A stretch of DNA of 64,000 nt from Cherax quadricarinatus. Taxonomy: Eukaryota; Arthropoda; Malacostraca; Decapoda; Parastacidae. The notes below the pieces were generated by a model. The model was not told the DNA's origin, made no database searches, and saw only the letters and a list, made by a program, of their open reading frames with translations. Of the stretch, positions 44,428 to 54,913 are shown piece by piece (position 1 is the stretch's first letter; every line of letters starts with the position of its first letter). The stretch is taken from positions 12,501-76,500 of the forward strand of contig NW_027195366.1 in assembly GCF_038502225.1 (NCBI RefSeq), given 5' to 3'. The position numbers and the translations under genes were made by a program.

Positions 44428-44770
44428 GAACATAAGAATCAAGAAACACTGCAGAAGGCCTACTGGCCCATACGAGGCAGGTCCTTATCAAAACGACCTC
44501 TACTCAAAGCTACCCAAGAATTATGCAAGTAGCACTCAAATCCAACCCCTCTCACTCGTGTATTTATCCAACCTAAATTTTAAACTACCCAACGTTTTAG
44601 CTTCAATAATCCTACTAGGCAGACTGTTCCACTCATCAATTACCCTATTTCCAAACCAATACTTGCCTATATCCTTTCAGAATCTAAACTTATCTAATTT
44701 GCGGGTTCTCTCTTGGAGAGATATCCTCAAGACCTTATTTATATCCACTGCTGAATGGGATCCACCTGAG
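44428..44770 (-). mobile_element. LINE family A 3' end fragment
   Basis: Read on minus, it corresponds to the C-terminal codons and 3' UTR of the LINE at 318-1740 (SNG.KL..FR and WFGN..IDEWN.LPSRI-like codons, in several frames), ending with CCAGTAGGCCTTCTGCAGTG and repeated TTCTTATGTTC. The plus-strand open frame 44558-44776 is its antisense shadow. Confidence 0.65.
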
Positions 44771-44774
44771 GTCT

Positions 44775-44965
44775 AAATGGAGGGTATTCCGGGGATCAAC
44801 GCCCCCGCGGCCCGGTCCAAAACCGGCGCATCAGGGCCTGATCAACGAGACTGTTACTACTGGCCACACGTAGTCCAACATACGAACCACAGCCCGGATG
44901 ATCCAGCACTGACTTTAGGTATCCGTCCGGCTTCCTCTTGAAGACAACCAGGGGTAGTGGGAAGT
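44775..44965 (-). mobile_element. LINE family C 3' UTR fragment
   Basis: GGGGATCAACGCCCCCGCGG, CATCAGGGCCTGATCAACGA, CGAACCACAGCCCGGATGAT and TCCTCTTGAAGACAACCAGG match 25770-25935 in order. It is truncated on both sides. Confidence 0.65.
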
Positions 44966-45049
44966 CTTATACACAGCTTATGGTATAAACCTTGGTAATA
45001 AATACCGACAAGTTGGTTTAGAAAGACACGTAAGCAAACACTATAACAT

Positions 45050-48000
45050 TTTTTTTTTTATTATCACACTGGCCGACTCCCACCAAGGCAGGGTGGCCCG
45101 AAAAAGAAAAACTTTCACCATCATTCACTCCATCACTGTCTTGCCAGAAGGGTGCCCCACACTACAGTTTTTAAACTGCAACACCAACACCCCTCCTTCA
45201 GAGTGCAGGCACTGTACTTCCCATCTCCAGGACTCAAGTCCGGCCTGCCGGTTTCCCTGAATCCCTTCATAAATGTTACTTTGCTCACACTCCAACAGCA
45301 CGTCAAGTATTAAAAACCATTTGTCTCCATTCACTCCTATCAAACACGCTCACGCATGCCTGCTGGAAGTCCAAGCCCCTCGCACACAAAACCTCCTTTA
45401 CCCCCTCCCTCCAACCCTTCCTAGGCCGACCCCTACCCCGCCTTCCTTCCACTACAGACTGATACACTCTTGAAGTTATTCTGTTTCGCTCCATTCTCTC
45501 TACATGTCCGAACCACCTCAACAACCCTTCCTCAGCCCTCTGGACAACAGTTTTGGTAATCCCGCACCTCCTCCTAACTTCCAAACTACGAATTCTCTGC
45601 ATTATATTCACACCACACATTGCCCTCAGACATGACATCTCCACTGCCTCCAGCCTTCTCCTCGCTGCAACATTCATCACCCATGCTTCACACCCATATA
45701 AGAGCGTTGGTAAAACTATACTCTCATACATTCCCCTCTTTGCCTCCAAGGACAAAGTTCTTTGTCTCCACAGACTCCTAAGTGCACCACTCACTCTTTT
45801 TCCCTCATCAATTCTATGATTCACCTCACCTTTCATAGACCCATCCGCTGACACGTCCACTCCCAAATATCTGAATACGTTCACCTCCTCCATACTCTCT
45901 CCCTCCAATCTGATATTCAATCTTTCATCACCTAATCTTTTTGTTATCCTCATAACCTTACTCTTTCCTGTATTCACCTTTAATTTTCTTCTTTTGCACA
46001 CCCTACCAAATTCATCCACCAATCTCTGCAGCTTCTCTTCAGAATCTCCCAAGAGCACAGTGTCATCAGCAAAGAGCAGCTGTGACAACTCCCACTTTGT
46101 GTGTGATTCTTTATCTTTTAACTCCACGCCTCTTGCCAAGACCCTCGCATTTACTTCTCTTACAACCCCATCTATAAATATATTAAACAACCACGGTGAC
46201 ATCACACATCCTTGTCTAAGGCCTACTTTTACTGGGAAAAAATTTCCCTCTTTTCTACATACTCTAACTTGAGCCTCACTATCCTCGTAAAAACTCTTCA
46301 CTGCTTTCAGTAACCTACCTCCTACACCATACACTTGCAACATCTGCCATATTGCCCCCCTATCCACCCTGTCATACGCCTTTTCCAAATCCATAAATGC
46401 CACAAAGACCTCTTTAGCCTTATCTAAATACTGTTCACTTATATGTTTCACTGTAAACACCTGGTCCACACACCCCCTACCTTTCCTAAAGCCTCCTTGT
46501 TCATCTGCTATCCTATTCTCCGTCTTACTCTTAATTCTTTCAATTATAACTCTACCATACACTTTACCAGGTACACTCAACAGACTTATCCCCCTATAAT
46601 TTTTGCACTCTCTTTTATCCCCTTTGCCTTTATACAAAGGAACTATGCATGCTCTCTGCCAATCCCTAGGTACCTTACCTTCTTCCATACATTTATTAAA
46701 TAATTGCACCAACCACTCCAAAACTATATCCCCACCTGCTTTTAACATTTCTATCTTTATCCCATCAATCCCGGCTGCCTTACCCCCTTTCATTTTACCT
46801 ACTGCCTCACGAACTTCCCCCACACTCACAACTGGCTCTTCCTCACTCCTACAAGATGTTATTCCTCCTTGCCCTATACACGAAATCACAGCTTCCCTAT
46901 CTTCATCAACATTTAACAATTCCTCAAAATATTCCCTCCATCTTCCCAATACCTCTAACTCTCCATTTAATAACTCTCCTCTCCTATTTTTAACTGACAA
47001 ATCCATTTGTTCTCTAGGCTTCCTTAACTTGTTAATCTCACTCCAAAACTTTTTCTTATTTTCAACAAAATTTGTTGATAACATCTCACCCACTCTCTCA
47101 TTTGCTCTCTTTTTACATTGCTTCACCACTCTCTTAACCTCTCTCTTTTTCTCCATATACTCTTCCCTCCTTGCATCACTTCTACTTTGTAAAAACTTCT
47201 CATATGCTAACTTTTTCTCCCTTACTACTCTCTGTACATCATCATTCCACCAATCGCTCCTCTTCCCTCCTGCACCCACTTTCCTGTAACCACAAACTTC
47301 TGCTGAACACTCTAACACTACGTTTTTAAACCTACCCCATTCCTCTTCGACCCCATTGCCTATGCTCTCATTAGCCCATCTATCCTCCAATAGCTGTTTA
47401 TATCTTACCCTAACTGCCTCCTCTTTTAGTTTATAAACCTTCACCTCTCTCTTCCCTGATGCTTCTATTCTCCTTGTATCCCATCTACCTCTTACTCTCA
47501 GTGTAGCTACAACTAGAAAGTGATCTGATATATCTGTGGCCCCTCTATAAACATGTACATCCTGAAGTCTACTCAACAGTCTTTTATCTACCAATACATA
47601 ATCCAACAAACTACTGTCATTTCGCCCTACATCATATCGTGTATACTTATTTATCCTCTTTTTCTTAAAATATGTATTACCTATAACTAAACCCCTTTCT
47701 ATACAAAGTTCAATCAAAGGGCTCCCATTATCATTTACACCTGGCACCCCAAACTTACCTACCACACCCTCTCTAAAAGTTTCTCCTACTTTAGCATTCA
47801 GGTCCCCTACCACAATTACTCTCTCACTTGGTTCAAAGGCTCCTATACATTCACTTAACATCTCCCAAAATCTCTCTCTCTCCTCTGCATTCCTCTCTTC
47901 TCCAGGTGCATACACGCTTATTATGACCCACTTCTCGCATCCAACCTTTACTTTAATCCACATAATTCTCGAATTTACACATTCATATTCTCTTTTCTCC

Positions 48001-48634
48001 TTCCATAACTGATCATTTAACATTACTGCTACCCCTTCCTTTGCTCTAACTCTCTCAGATACTCCAGATTTAATCCCATTTATTTCCCCCCACTGAAACT
48101 CTCCTACCCCCTTCAGCTTTGTTTCGCTTAGAGCCAGGACATCCAACTTCTTTTCATTCATAACATCAGCAATCATCTGTTTCTTGTCATCCGCACTACA
48201 TCCACGCACATTTAAACAACCCAGTTTTATAAAGTTTTTCTTCTTCTCTTTTTTAGTAAATGTATACAGGAGAAGGGGTTACTAGCCCATTGCTCCCGGC
48301 ATTTTAGTCGCCTCATACGACACGCATGGCTTACGGAGGAAAGATTCTTTTCCACTTCCCCATGGACAATAGAAGAAATAAAAAAGAACAAGAGCTATTT
48401 AGAATAAGGAGAAAAACCTAGATCTATGTATATATATATATGCATGTGCGTGTCTGTAAAGTGTGACCAAAATGTAAGTAGGAGTAGCAAGATATCCCTG
48501 TTATCTAGCGTGTTTATGAGACAGAAAAAGAAAACCAGCAATCCTACCATCATGCAAAAAAGTTACAGGTTTTTGTTTCACAGTCATCTGGCAGGACGGT
48601 AGTACTTCCCTGGGTGGTTGCTGTCTACCAACCT
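45050..48634 (-). mobile_element. Full-length RTE-clade retrotransposon with TSD
   Basis: A 3.6 kb element. On minus it starts TAGTAGGTTGGTAGACAGCA, has a 5' UTR of about 360 nt, one open reading frame and a 3' UTR ending CGGCCAGTGTGATAATAAAA with a short A tail (T run at 45050-45060 on plus). It is flanked by the 10 bp direct repeat ACTATAACAT (45040-45049 and 48635-48644), which restores an uninterrupted foldback when the element is removed. Intact frame, short A tail and perfect duplication point to a recent insertion. Single ORF with endonuclease plus RT and this length fit the RTE clade. Confidence 0.92.
45303..48209 (-). CDS. RTE ORF: AP endonuclease and reverse transcriptase
   Basis: A 968-codon uninterrupted frame. 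The AP-like endonuclease spans about residues 1-235: SETK (28-31) with catalytic Glu29, YAPGEE (100-105), VVGDLNAKVG (133-142) with Asp136 and Asn138, and the terminal SDH (228-230). The RT holds NYRGISLL, QGGFRKGRGC, MDLEKAYDRVDR, GLRQGCVMSPWLFNIF and LLFADDTVLL with F713-A-D715-D716. A C-terminal region with GRGRPRKGWREGV ends at 45303. All catalytic residues are present, so the product could nick DNA and prime reverse transcription. The listed start is a GTG. The frame stays open upstream to a stop at 48281-48279 without any ATG, and the conserved LNVRG endonuclease start lies before the first Met, so initiation is probably non-AUG. It resembles the decayed copy at 31071-34617 along its length. 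Confidence 0.93.
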   Translation of the reverse strand: MRGCSADDKKQMIADVMNEKKLDVLALSETKLKGVGEFQWGEINGIKSGVSERVRAKEGVAVMLNDQLWKEKREYECVNSRIMWIKVKVGCEKWVIISVYAPGEERNAEERERFWEMLSECIGAFEPSERVIVVGDLNAKVGETFREGVVGKFGVPGVNDNGSPLIELCIERGLVIGNTYFKKKRINKYTRYDVGRNDSSLLDYVLVDKRLLSRLQDVHVYRGATDISDHFLVVATLRVRGRWDTRRIEASGKREVKVYKLKEEAVRVRYKQLLEDRWANESIGNGVEEEWGRFKNVVLECSAEVCGYRKVGAGGKRSDWWNDDVQRVVREKKLAYEKFLQSRSDARREEYMEKKREVKRVVKQCKKRANERVGEMLSTNFVENKKKFWSEINKLRKPREQMDLSVKNRRGELLNGELEVLGRWREYFEELLNVDEDREAVISCIGQGGITSCRSEEEPVVSVGEVREAVGKMKGGKAAGIDGIKIEMLKAGGDIVLEWLVQLFNKCMEEGKVPRDWQRACIVPLYKGKGDKRECKNYRGISLLSVPGKVYGRVIIERIKSKTENRIADEQGGFRKGRGCVDQVFTVKHISEQYLDKAKEVFVAFMDLEKAYDRVDRGAIWQMLQVYGVGGRLLKAVKSFYEDSEAQVRVCRKEGNFFPVKVGLRQGCVMSPWLFNIFIDGVVREVNARVLARGVELKDKESHTKWELSQLLFADDTVLLGDSEEKLQRLVDEFGRVCKRRKLKVNTGKSKVMRITKRLGDERLNIRLEGESMEEVNVFRYLGVDVSADGSMKGEVNHRIDEGKRVSGALRSLWRQRTLSLEAKRGMYESIVLPTLLYGCEAWVMNVAARRRLEAVEMSCLRAMCGVNIMQRIRSLEVRRRCGITKTVVQRAEEGLLRWFGHVERMERNRITSRVYQSVVEGRRGRGRPRKGWREGVKEVLCARGLDFQQACVSVFDRSEWRQMVFNT

Positions 48635-49374
48635 ACTATAACATATTTATTAGAAAACGTTTCGGTCCTGGGACCTTGATCACTTCTAACACACAGAGGT
48701 AGAAAGACATTATATGTATAGGCGGAGAGTGAGATGTGACGCACGTGACCTGAGGAATGTCATAAGAACATAAGAATGGAGGAACACTGTAGAAGGTCTA
48801 CTGGCCCATGCGAGGCAGGTCTTTATCAAAAACAACCTCTCCCTATGATGAGGACGGGTAGACGATGAAATCATGTGACTCCTGTGTTGTTGGGTTGGTG
48901 CTGCTTAAGTATCATGTATGCCAATGTTTTTGAAATTTTGTAGTTTCCAGTGTTGCGTTCTATAGTGTCGGTGACGGCGACACTATAGAACACTATAGAA
49001 CGCAACACTGGAAACTACAAAATTTCAAAAACATTGGCATACATGATACTTAAGCAACACCAACCCAACAACACAGGAGTCACATGATTTCATCGTCTAC
49101 CCGTCCTCATCATAGGTAGAGGTTGTTTTTGATAAAGACCTGCCTCGCATGGGCCAGTAGGCCTTCTACAGTGTTCCTCCATTCTTATGTTCTTATGACA
49201 TTCCTCAGGTCACGTGCGTCACATCTCACTCTCCGCCTATATATATATAATGTCTTTCTACCTCTGTATGTTAGAAGTGATCAAGGTCCCAGGACCGAAA
49301 CGTTTTCTAATAAATATGTTATAGTGTTTGCTTACGTGTCTTTCTAAACCACACAGCTTATAATGCACTTTGAG

Positions 49375-49925
49375 ACACATGTGCAACATCTGGGTATCTT
49401 TATTGTAGACGTTTCGCCATCCAGTGGCTTTATCAATACAAATTCCATGACATAACTTGAAGACAGTAGAACTATGTACAGAAGATGAGGTAATTAGTCC
49501 CTCATTCTTGGAGTAGGTGCGAAGAGCACCGTAGTCGTGGAGATTCTGAAGCAGAAGCAAGGTGCCTGACTCTCATATAGTAACGTCAGGTGTAGCAGAC
49601 GAGGACATAGTCACTGGTAGGCGGGATTCCCCAGTGGAAGTAGGTCCTACCCAAAGAGATGGGTTAGTTGTAGTAGTAGTTGTCGTAGTCGTGAAGGTTA
49701 TGTACATGTCCTCAGAACCAAGATTCTGTGATGTTGCAGTGTCTGACAAGTTGTGCAAGAATTGTATATAATACCGACAAGATGAAATTAAGACAATACA
49801 AATTCTACGACATAATAGGAAGACAGTAAAACTATATACAAAAGATGAGACAATCAGTCCCTCAACCTTGGAGTTGGTGTGTAGAGCACCGTAGTCGTGT
49901 CTCAGTTTTCATCTTGTCGGTATTG
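49375..49925. repeat. Hairpin-core repeats, two diverged copies
   Basis: Copy one: ACATGTGCAACATCTGGGTA, then TAGACGTTTCGCCATCCAGTGGCTTTATCA (49408-49437) and ACTTGAAGACAGTAGAACTA. Copy two (49795-49915) repeats AAGACAGTAAAACTATATAC, CAATCAGTCCCTCAACCTTGG and GAGCACCGTAGTCGTG but lacks the core. GTAGTAGTAG-like steps lie at 49670-49700. No gene is seen. Confidence 0.6.
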
Positions 49926-50164
49926 TATACCATTCTCGTACGAGGTGGATTTTGTTCATACTAATGACTATGGTAAATAACTCAGCAGTGAAAATGATCG
50001 CCGGCTCTGATTTGTCCCTCATTTATTCCATTTGGAAAGACAGCAGCATACGTTTTTCAGTCCGCATATTTATAAAGAATCGGAATATACTATAGCTTCT
50101 CCAGTTTTGCACCGACAGAAACAAGTTCAGAAATAGCAAGCTTTCTCTGTGCAAATTTATTATA

Positions 50165-50325
50165 GTGGGGGAGCGCTAAACCCGTTGGATTATACAGTGC
50201 CTGTAGGTGGGAGGATGGAAGGCATTCAGGCTCAATCCAGGGAACTGGAGCACAGATCCAATTCCCTAGTTCAAGAGCCCCTCACCAGCGTCAAGGACCC
50301 GTTCTTTAGGGGTTCTCTGTGCAAA
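50165..50325 (-). mobile_element. AAT-tailed SINE, minus copy
   Basis: The reverse complement gives GACGCTGGTGAGGGGCTCTT, CTGTGCTCCAGTTCC, GCCTGAATGCC and GGGTTTAGCGCTCCC, in the same order as 4432-4599. It lacks a clear AAT tail. Confidence 0.75.
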
Positions 50326-50400
50326 GAAAACAAAAAGGCATAATACAGTGACAGGAACAATACATAGGCACATGTGCAACAATTAGTTATCTTAATAAAG

Positions 50401-50520
50401 TGATTCACGAAATCGTAATGACACGATTGCAAACAAACCATGCCACGGGTGGGGTTAGAACTCGCGGTCAGAGTCATAAAACTCCAGACCGTCGCGCTAG
50501 CCACTGGACCAGCTGGCTAC
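50401..50520 (-). mobile_element. tRNA-derived SINE (type 1), full minus copy
   Basis: On minus: GTAGCCAGCTGGTCCAGTGG (A-box-like head), CGACGGTCTGGAGTTTTATG, GCGAGTTCTAACCCCACCCG (B-box), then GGCATGGTTTGCAATCGTGT and CATTACGATTTCGTG as the tail. A further B-box fragment in plus orientation lies at 50581-50625. Confidence 0.7.
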
Positions 50521-50744
50521 AATAACATACATCCAACTAGGTATATTTCTACACCATAGGGAGGTTAGAATAGGCAGACTCTCTGATCGCTGGTTCTAAC
50601 CCCGCCCGTGGTATGATTTGTATCATTATCCTTTTATTTGTATCTTTATGATTTGTATCTTCAGTCAAATACAGAGGCAGCAGTAGTAATGAAATAATCA
50701 TCATGTAAGCAGTCCGTCAACCCTGGAGAAAAGGTATTTGAGGT

Positions 50745-50960
50745 GGTCAGTCCCTCTGTCCTTGACAGTGGCGTGTAGTGAAAAAAATGTTGTAGTGAAA
50801 AAAATAGTGAAAATATTGTAGTGAAAAAAATAGTGACAAAAAATATTGTGAAAAAAAGTGACAAACAATATTGTAGTGAAAAAATTAGTGACAAAAAATT
50901 TTGTAGTGAAAAAAATAATGACAAAAAATACTGTATTGAAAAAAGAGTCATTTACAAAAT
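50745..50960. repeat. GTAGTGAAAAAAATAGTGA imperfect repeat
   Basis: Imperfect repeats of about 30 bp with GTAGTGAAAAAAATAGTGAC and AAAAAATATTGT. Unassigned AT-rich DNA follows to 51310, with one degraded hairpin-core motif at 51119-51160 (GACGTTTCGCC...GGGCGAAATGTC). Confidence 0.8.
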
Positions 50961-51310
50961 TGTAGTTACAAAATATATCGCCAGGGAATTATTGTAGTTA
51001 CAAAAAAATATTATTATATGCTTAATATAACACGAAGTGTACTTGATTAAGCTGAAATATAAGTATTAATATATACTTGTTGTGGAGAGACGCGGAATTG
51101 CAGAAATAATTTCTATGAGACGTTTCGCCAATTGATCGGCTTTGGGCGAAATGTCTCAACAGAGTTTCTTTCAGCTACTGTGCATTTTACGCCTTTTATC
51201 GGTTTTAAGCCATTTGTCTCCAGTACTTGATTTTCGTTCTTAGTTTAATGGAGTTCTTGATTGTTGAGAAAAATAATCAATAACTTGGATTTAAAATTCT
51301 GGCTAGTGAA

Positions 51311-51545
51311 AGAATTCCCTGGCAATAATTCCTTGGCATTAATTCCTTGGCAATAATTCCTTGGCATTAATTCCTTGGCATTAATTCCTTGGCATTAATT
51401 CCCTGGCAATAATTCCCTGGCAATAATTCCTTGGCATTAATTCCTTGGCATTAATTCCTTGGCATTAATTCCTTGGCATTAATTCTTTGGCATTAATTCC
51501 TTGGTATTCCTTGGCATTAATTCTTTGGCAATAATTCCATGGCAA
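51311..51545. repeat. 14 bp minisatellite, about 17 units
   Basis: AATTCCTTGGCATT/AATTCCCTGGCAAT units. Both CATT and CAAT variants occur in runs. Confidence 0.93.
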
Positions 51546-51721
51546 TAATTCCCTTACAATAATCCCTTGCAATAATTTCTTTTCATATGATAAAAGGGCA
51601 GAGTTTTGTCTCTGACCTTAAAATTTTGTGAAGTATTTTCAAAGCAGATAATCTCTCCTACACATTAATTCTCAGAATTAGGTTACTTTATTGTAAATAT
51701 TTTTGAACTCATCCAGTGAAG

Positions 51722-51838
51722 ACCCCTCAAGGAAGGTTCCTTGATGTTGGTGAGGGGCTCTTGATTTCACATCCCCCCCCAGGCGCTGTATAATCCTCCG
51801 GGTTTAGCGCTTCCCCTTGATTATAATAATAATAATCA
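51722..51838 (+). mobile_element. AAT-tailed SINE, internally deleted copy
   Basis: CCTCAAGGAAGGTTCCTTGATGTTGGTGAGGGGCTCTTGAT matches 4434 onward, but the middle (CTGTGCTCC to CCTTCC) is missing. It resumes at ACATCCCCCCCCAGGCGCTG and ends in (AAT)n. Confidence 0.8.
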
Positions 51839-51853
51839 TCCAGTTAAGTAAAA

Positions 51854-51858
<5 letters not shown>

Positions 51859-51942
<84 letters not shown>
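51859..51942. repeat. (AT)n microsatellite
   Basis: About 42 AT units. The next 290 bases (51943-52236) hold nothing recognisable apart from G-rich runs at 52053-52085 and 52147-52158. Confidence 0.95.
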
Positions 51943-51944
<2 letters not shown>

Positions 51945-52236
51945 AAAATTATAGTATACATTTCGGTGACTGAAATTTTGTGGGTTTAAAAGCTCCAAGA
52001 ATTCTATATTTGTGACTGATATTATCCTGGCTTAGTGTTGCTGGCAGGGGTATGTTGGGGGGAAGGGGGAGTAGAAGGGTAGGGGGAAATACCTGTAATA
52101 TGCTCTGATTTCCCTGCCAAAATCTCAAGCAAAAATACTTTTTTTTGGAGGGGGGGGTTGAGAAAATATTAACGAGTGTAACTTCTACCATCAGAATGTT
52201 TCTCCCAGGATTTTAAATAGTTATAAATCCTACTCA

Positions 52237-52425
52237 GGAAGTGGAGAAGAATTCTTCCTCCATAAGCCATGTGTCTCTCAAGAATCGACTAAAATGCCGG
52301 GAGAAAGGAGTCAGTAACCCCATCTCCTGCATGCATTACTAAATATATAACTAAAAACTATTCTCTTTCGGGTCGCCCTGCCTGGGTGGGAGACGGCAGT
52401 TGTGTTGAAAAAGAAAGTCCTACTT
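52237..52425 (+). mobile_element. RTE end-only short element
   Basis: The first 110 bases (GGAAGTGGAGAAGAATTC, CCTCCATAAGCCATGTGT, GACTAAAATGCCGGGAG, AGTAACCCCATCTCCTG) match the RTE 5' UTR just before its ORF. The last 55 (TCGGGTCGCCCTGCCTGGGTGGGAGACGGC) match the RTE 3' terminus. The 3 kb ORF between them is absent. This is a non-autonomous derivative that keeps the sequences likely needed for expression and for RT recognition. A 3' fragment of the same type is at 22846-22895. Confidence 0.7.
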
Positions 52426-52564
52426 ACATAAAAGTGGGCAGAGTTGTTTTCCAAGATTTAAATCGTTTTCATCCTGCGTTTAGCAGCGGCGTATTATTTT
52501 AAATCCACATCCACGATACGCAAATGTTCCGCATCGCACAGATTTTTATTTATCAAACATGTCT

Positions 52565-52912
52565 GTCCAACAGATATTTAAAATTCGTAGCAGATATCGT
52601 AAAATTCCAACAGATATTTTAAATTCGTAGCAGATATCGTAAAATTCCAACAGATATTTTAAATTCGTAGCAGACATCGTAAAATTCCAACAGATATTTT
52701 AAATTCGTAACAGATGTCGTAAAATTCCAACAGATATTTTAAATTCGTAACAGATGTCGTAAAATTCCAACAGATATTTTAAATTCGTAACAGATGTCGT
52801 AAAATTCCAACAGATATTTTAAATTCGTAACAGATGTCGTAAAATTCCAACAGATATTTTAAATTCGTAACAGATGTCGTAAAATTCCAACAGATATTTT
52901 AAATTCGCAATA
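52565..52912. repeat. 40 bp minisatellite, about 8.5 units
   Basis: TTTTAAATTCGTAGCAGATA plus TCGTAAAATTCCAACAGATA repeated. GTAGCAGATATC units lie on the left and GTAACAGATGTC units on the right. Confidence 0.95.
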
Positions 52913-52914
52913 TG

Positions 52915-53045
52915 TTAGGTAAAAAACACAGGTACAACTAGTGTGGCATTTTACTGAAGCAACGTTTCGCTTGACAAAGCTCTTGGAGAGCGAAACGTTG
53001 CCACAATAATACATCTCAGTAGTTGCACTTGTGGCCTTTTACCTA
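52915..53045. repeat. Hairpin-core repeat with GCTT and GCTCT stems
   Basis: GCAACGTTTC at 52959-52968 leads into GCTTGACAAAGC (52969-52980), and an opposite-facing GCTCTTGGAGAGC (52979-52991) leads into GAAACGTTGC. Both stems pair perfectly but differ from every other version. The flanks GGTACAACTAGTGTGGC and AGTAGTTGCACTTGTGGCC are inverted. Confidence 0.75.
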
Positions 53046-53229
53046 ACAAGTTTAAATCCACAGCCATTAATAAAAGAAAATGGAGAATGCTATATGCAGT
53101 TAAACAATGCCTTGATCAGACAGGTACACCACATTGTCCTTGATAATGGCTTGATTTACCAATGTGTCCTTGATAAAGGCTCGATTTATCCATGTGACTT
53201 TGATAATGGCTCGATTTACTTATGTGACT

Positions 53230-54060
53230 ATTCGCCCATGTGCCCTTGAAGGCTCGATGTACCCATGTGCCCTTGAAGGCTCGATGTACCCATGTGCCCT
53301 TGAAGGCTCGATGTACCCATGTGCCCTTGAAGGCTCGATGTACCCATGTGCCCTTGAAGACTCGATGTACCCATGTGCCCTTGAAGGCTCGATGTACCCA
53401 TGTGCCCTTGAAGGCTCGATGTACCCATGTGCCCTTGAAGGCTCGATGTACCCATGTGCCCTTGAAGGCTCGATGTACCCATGTGCCCTTGAAGGCTCGA
53501 TGTACCCATGTGCCCTTGAAGGCTCGATGTACCCATGTGCCCTTGAAGGCTCGATGTACCCATGTGCCCTTGAAGGCTCGATGTACCCATGTGCCCTTGA
53601 AGGCTCGATGTACCCATGTGCCCTTGCAGGCTCGATGTACCCATGTGCCCTTGAAGGCTCGATGTACCCATGTGCCCTTGCAGGCTCGATGTACCCATGT
53701 GCCCTTGAAGGCAAGATGTACCCATGTGCCCTTGAAGGCTCGATGTACCCATGTGCCCTTGAAGGCTCGATGTACCCATTGCAGGCTCGATGTACCCATG
53801 TGCCCTTGAAGGCTTGATGTACCCATGTGCCCTTGCAGGCTCGATGTACCCATGTGCCCTTGAAGGCTCGATGTACCCATGTGCCCTTGCAGGCTCGATG
53901 TACCCATGTGCCCTTGCAGGCTCGATGTACCCATGTGCCCTTGAAGGCTTGATGTACCCATGTGCCCTTGCAGGCTCGATGTACCCATGTGCCCTTGAAG
54001 GCTTGATGTACCCATGTGCCCTTGCAGGCTCGATGTACCCATGTGTCCTTAAAGGCTCAA
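53230..54060. repeat. 27 bp minisatellite, about 30 units
   Basis: CTCGATGTACCCATGTGCCC plus TTGAAGG, with GAAGG/GCAGG variants mainly in the right half. Four diverged units (TTGATAATGGCTCGATTTAC type) precede it from 53140. Open frames on both strands are by-products. No gene is seen between 54061 and 54380; a LINE C-like phrase (GTCCGCGTCCCAGCGGCTCG) is at 54170. Confidence 0.96.
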
Positions 54061-54379
54061 TTTACCCATCTTATCCATGTTTCATGAATCATTCATGCGT
54101 ATGTATCCTTGTAAGAAAAGTTTACACATCCCATGTGTCAATAATTCACCACTACCTGGTGTCCCAGGGGTCCGCGTCCCAGCGGCTCGGTCCCTGAATC
54201 AGGTCCAAAATCGGGACAGTGGAAGCGAACCCCAGGATGCTGCCTAACAACCTTTAAAACGCTCACCACAGACCCTAACTTTATTCATTAACGGAATTTC
54301 AGCTTAAAATTTTGGACGAGGCGATTATAGTTTTTTAATTACATGGAGAGAAGTATAATGGATTAATAATAATGATATA

Positions 54380-54775
54380 TTATTATTAGTAGTAGTAGTA
54401 GTATCAGCAACAGCAGTCGTAGTAGTAGTAGTAGCAACAGCAGTCGTAGTAGTAATAGTAGTGCTTGTAGTAGTAGCAGTAATTGTAGTAGTAATGGTAG
54501 TAACAGTAGTACCAATAAGAATGGTAACAGTAATAGTAGTGGTAGTAGTAGTAGCAGTAATAGTAATAACAGTAGTAGTAGTAGTAGTAGCAATAGTAGT
54601 AATAATGGTAGTAGTAATAGTAGTAGTAATAGTAATAATGGTAGTAATAGTAGTAACAGCAATAATGGCAGTAATATAATAGTAATAGTAGTAATAATAG
54701 TAATAGTAGTAGTAATAGTAGTAGCAATAGTAGTAGTAATAAAAGCAGCAGTAATAGCAGCAGCAGCAGATTCGC
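54380..54775. repeat. AGT/AAT/CAG trinucleotide tract
   Basis: About 400 bp of imperfect trinucleotides (AGT, AAT, CAG, GGT) in one phase. It gives long homopolymer-like open frames. Confidence 0.93.
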
Positions 54776-54913
54776 AGCAAAGCGCAAAAGTCGCACGGGT
54801 TATACAATGCCAGAGGAAAGTAACACCTTCAACAACTGTAAGATTATTCTATTTTTTTGAGATCTTAATGTTTTTTCTAAGACTAAATAATGAATAGATA
54901 AATATTTATTTAC

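Larger units (their letters stand above)
45012..49352. repeat. Foldback repeat split by an RTE insertion
   Basis: Before the RTE arrived, this was one inverted repeat of about 0.75 kb. The left arm begins GGTTTAGAAAGACACGTAAG (45014), resumes after the RTE at 48635, and runs to about 48975. The right arm mirrors it from about 48985 to GTCTTTCTAAACC near 49350. Its centre (GTTCTATAGTGTCG / CGACACTATAGAAC) is at 48956-48998. Each arm contains a GTCC-type hairpin core (48653-48682 and 49278-49307) and a short LINE A terminus (48769-48838, 49127-49198). The outer coordinates are approximate. Confidence 0.75.
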
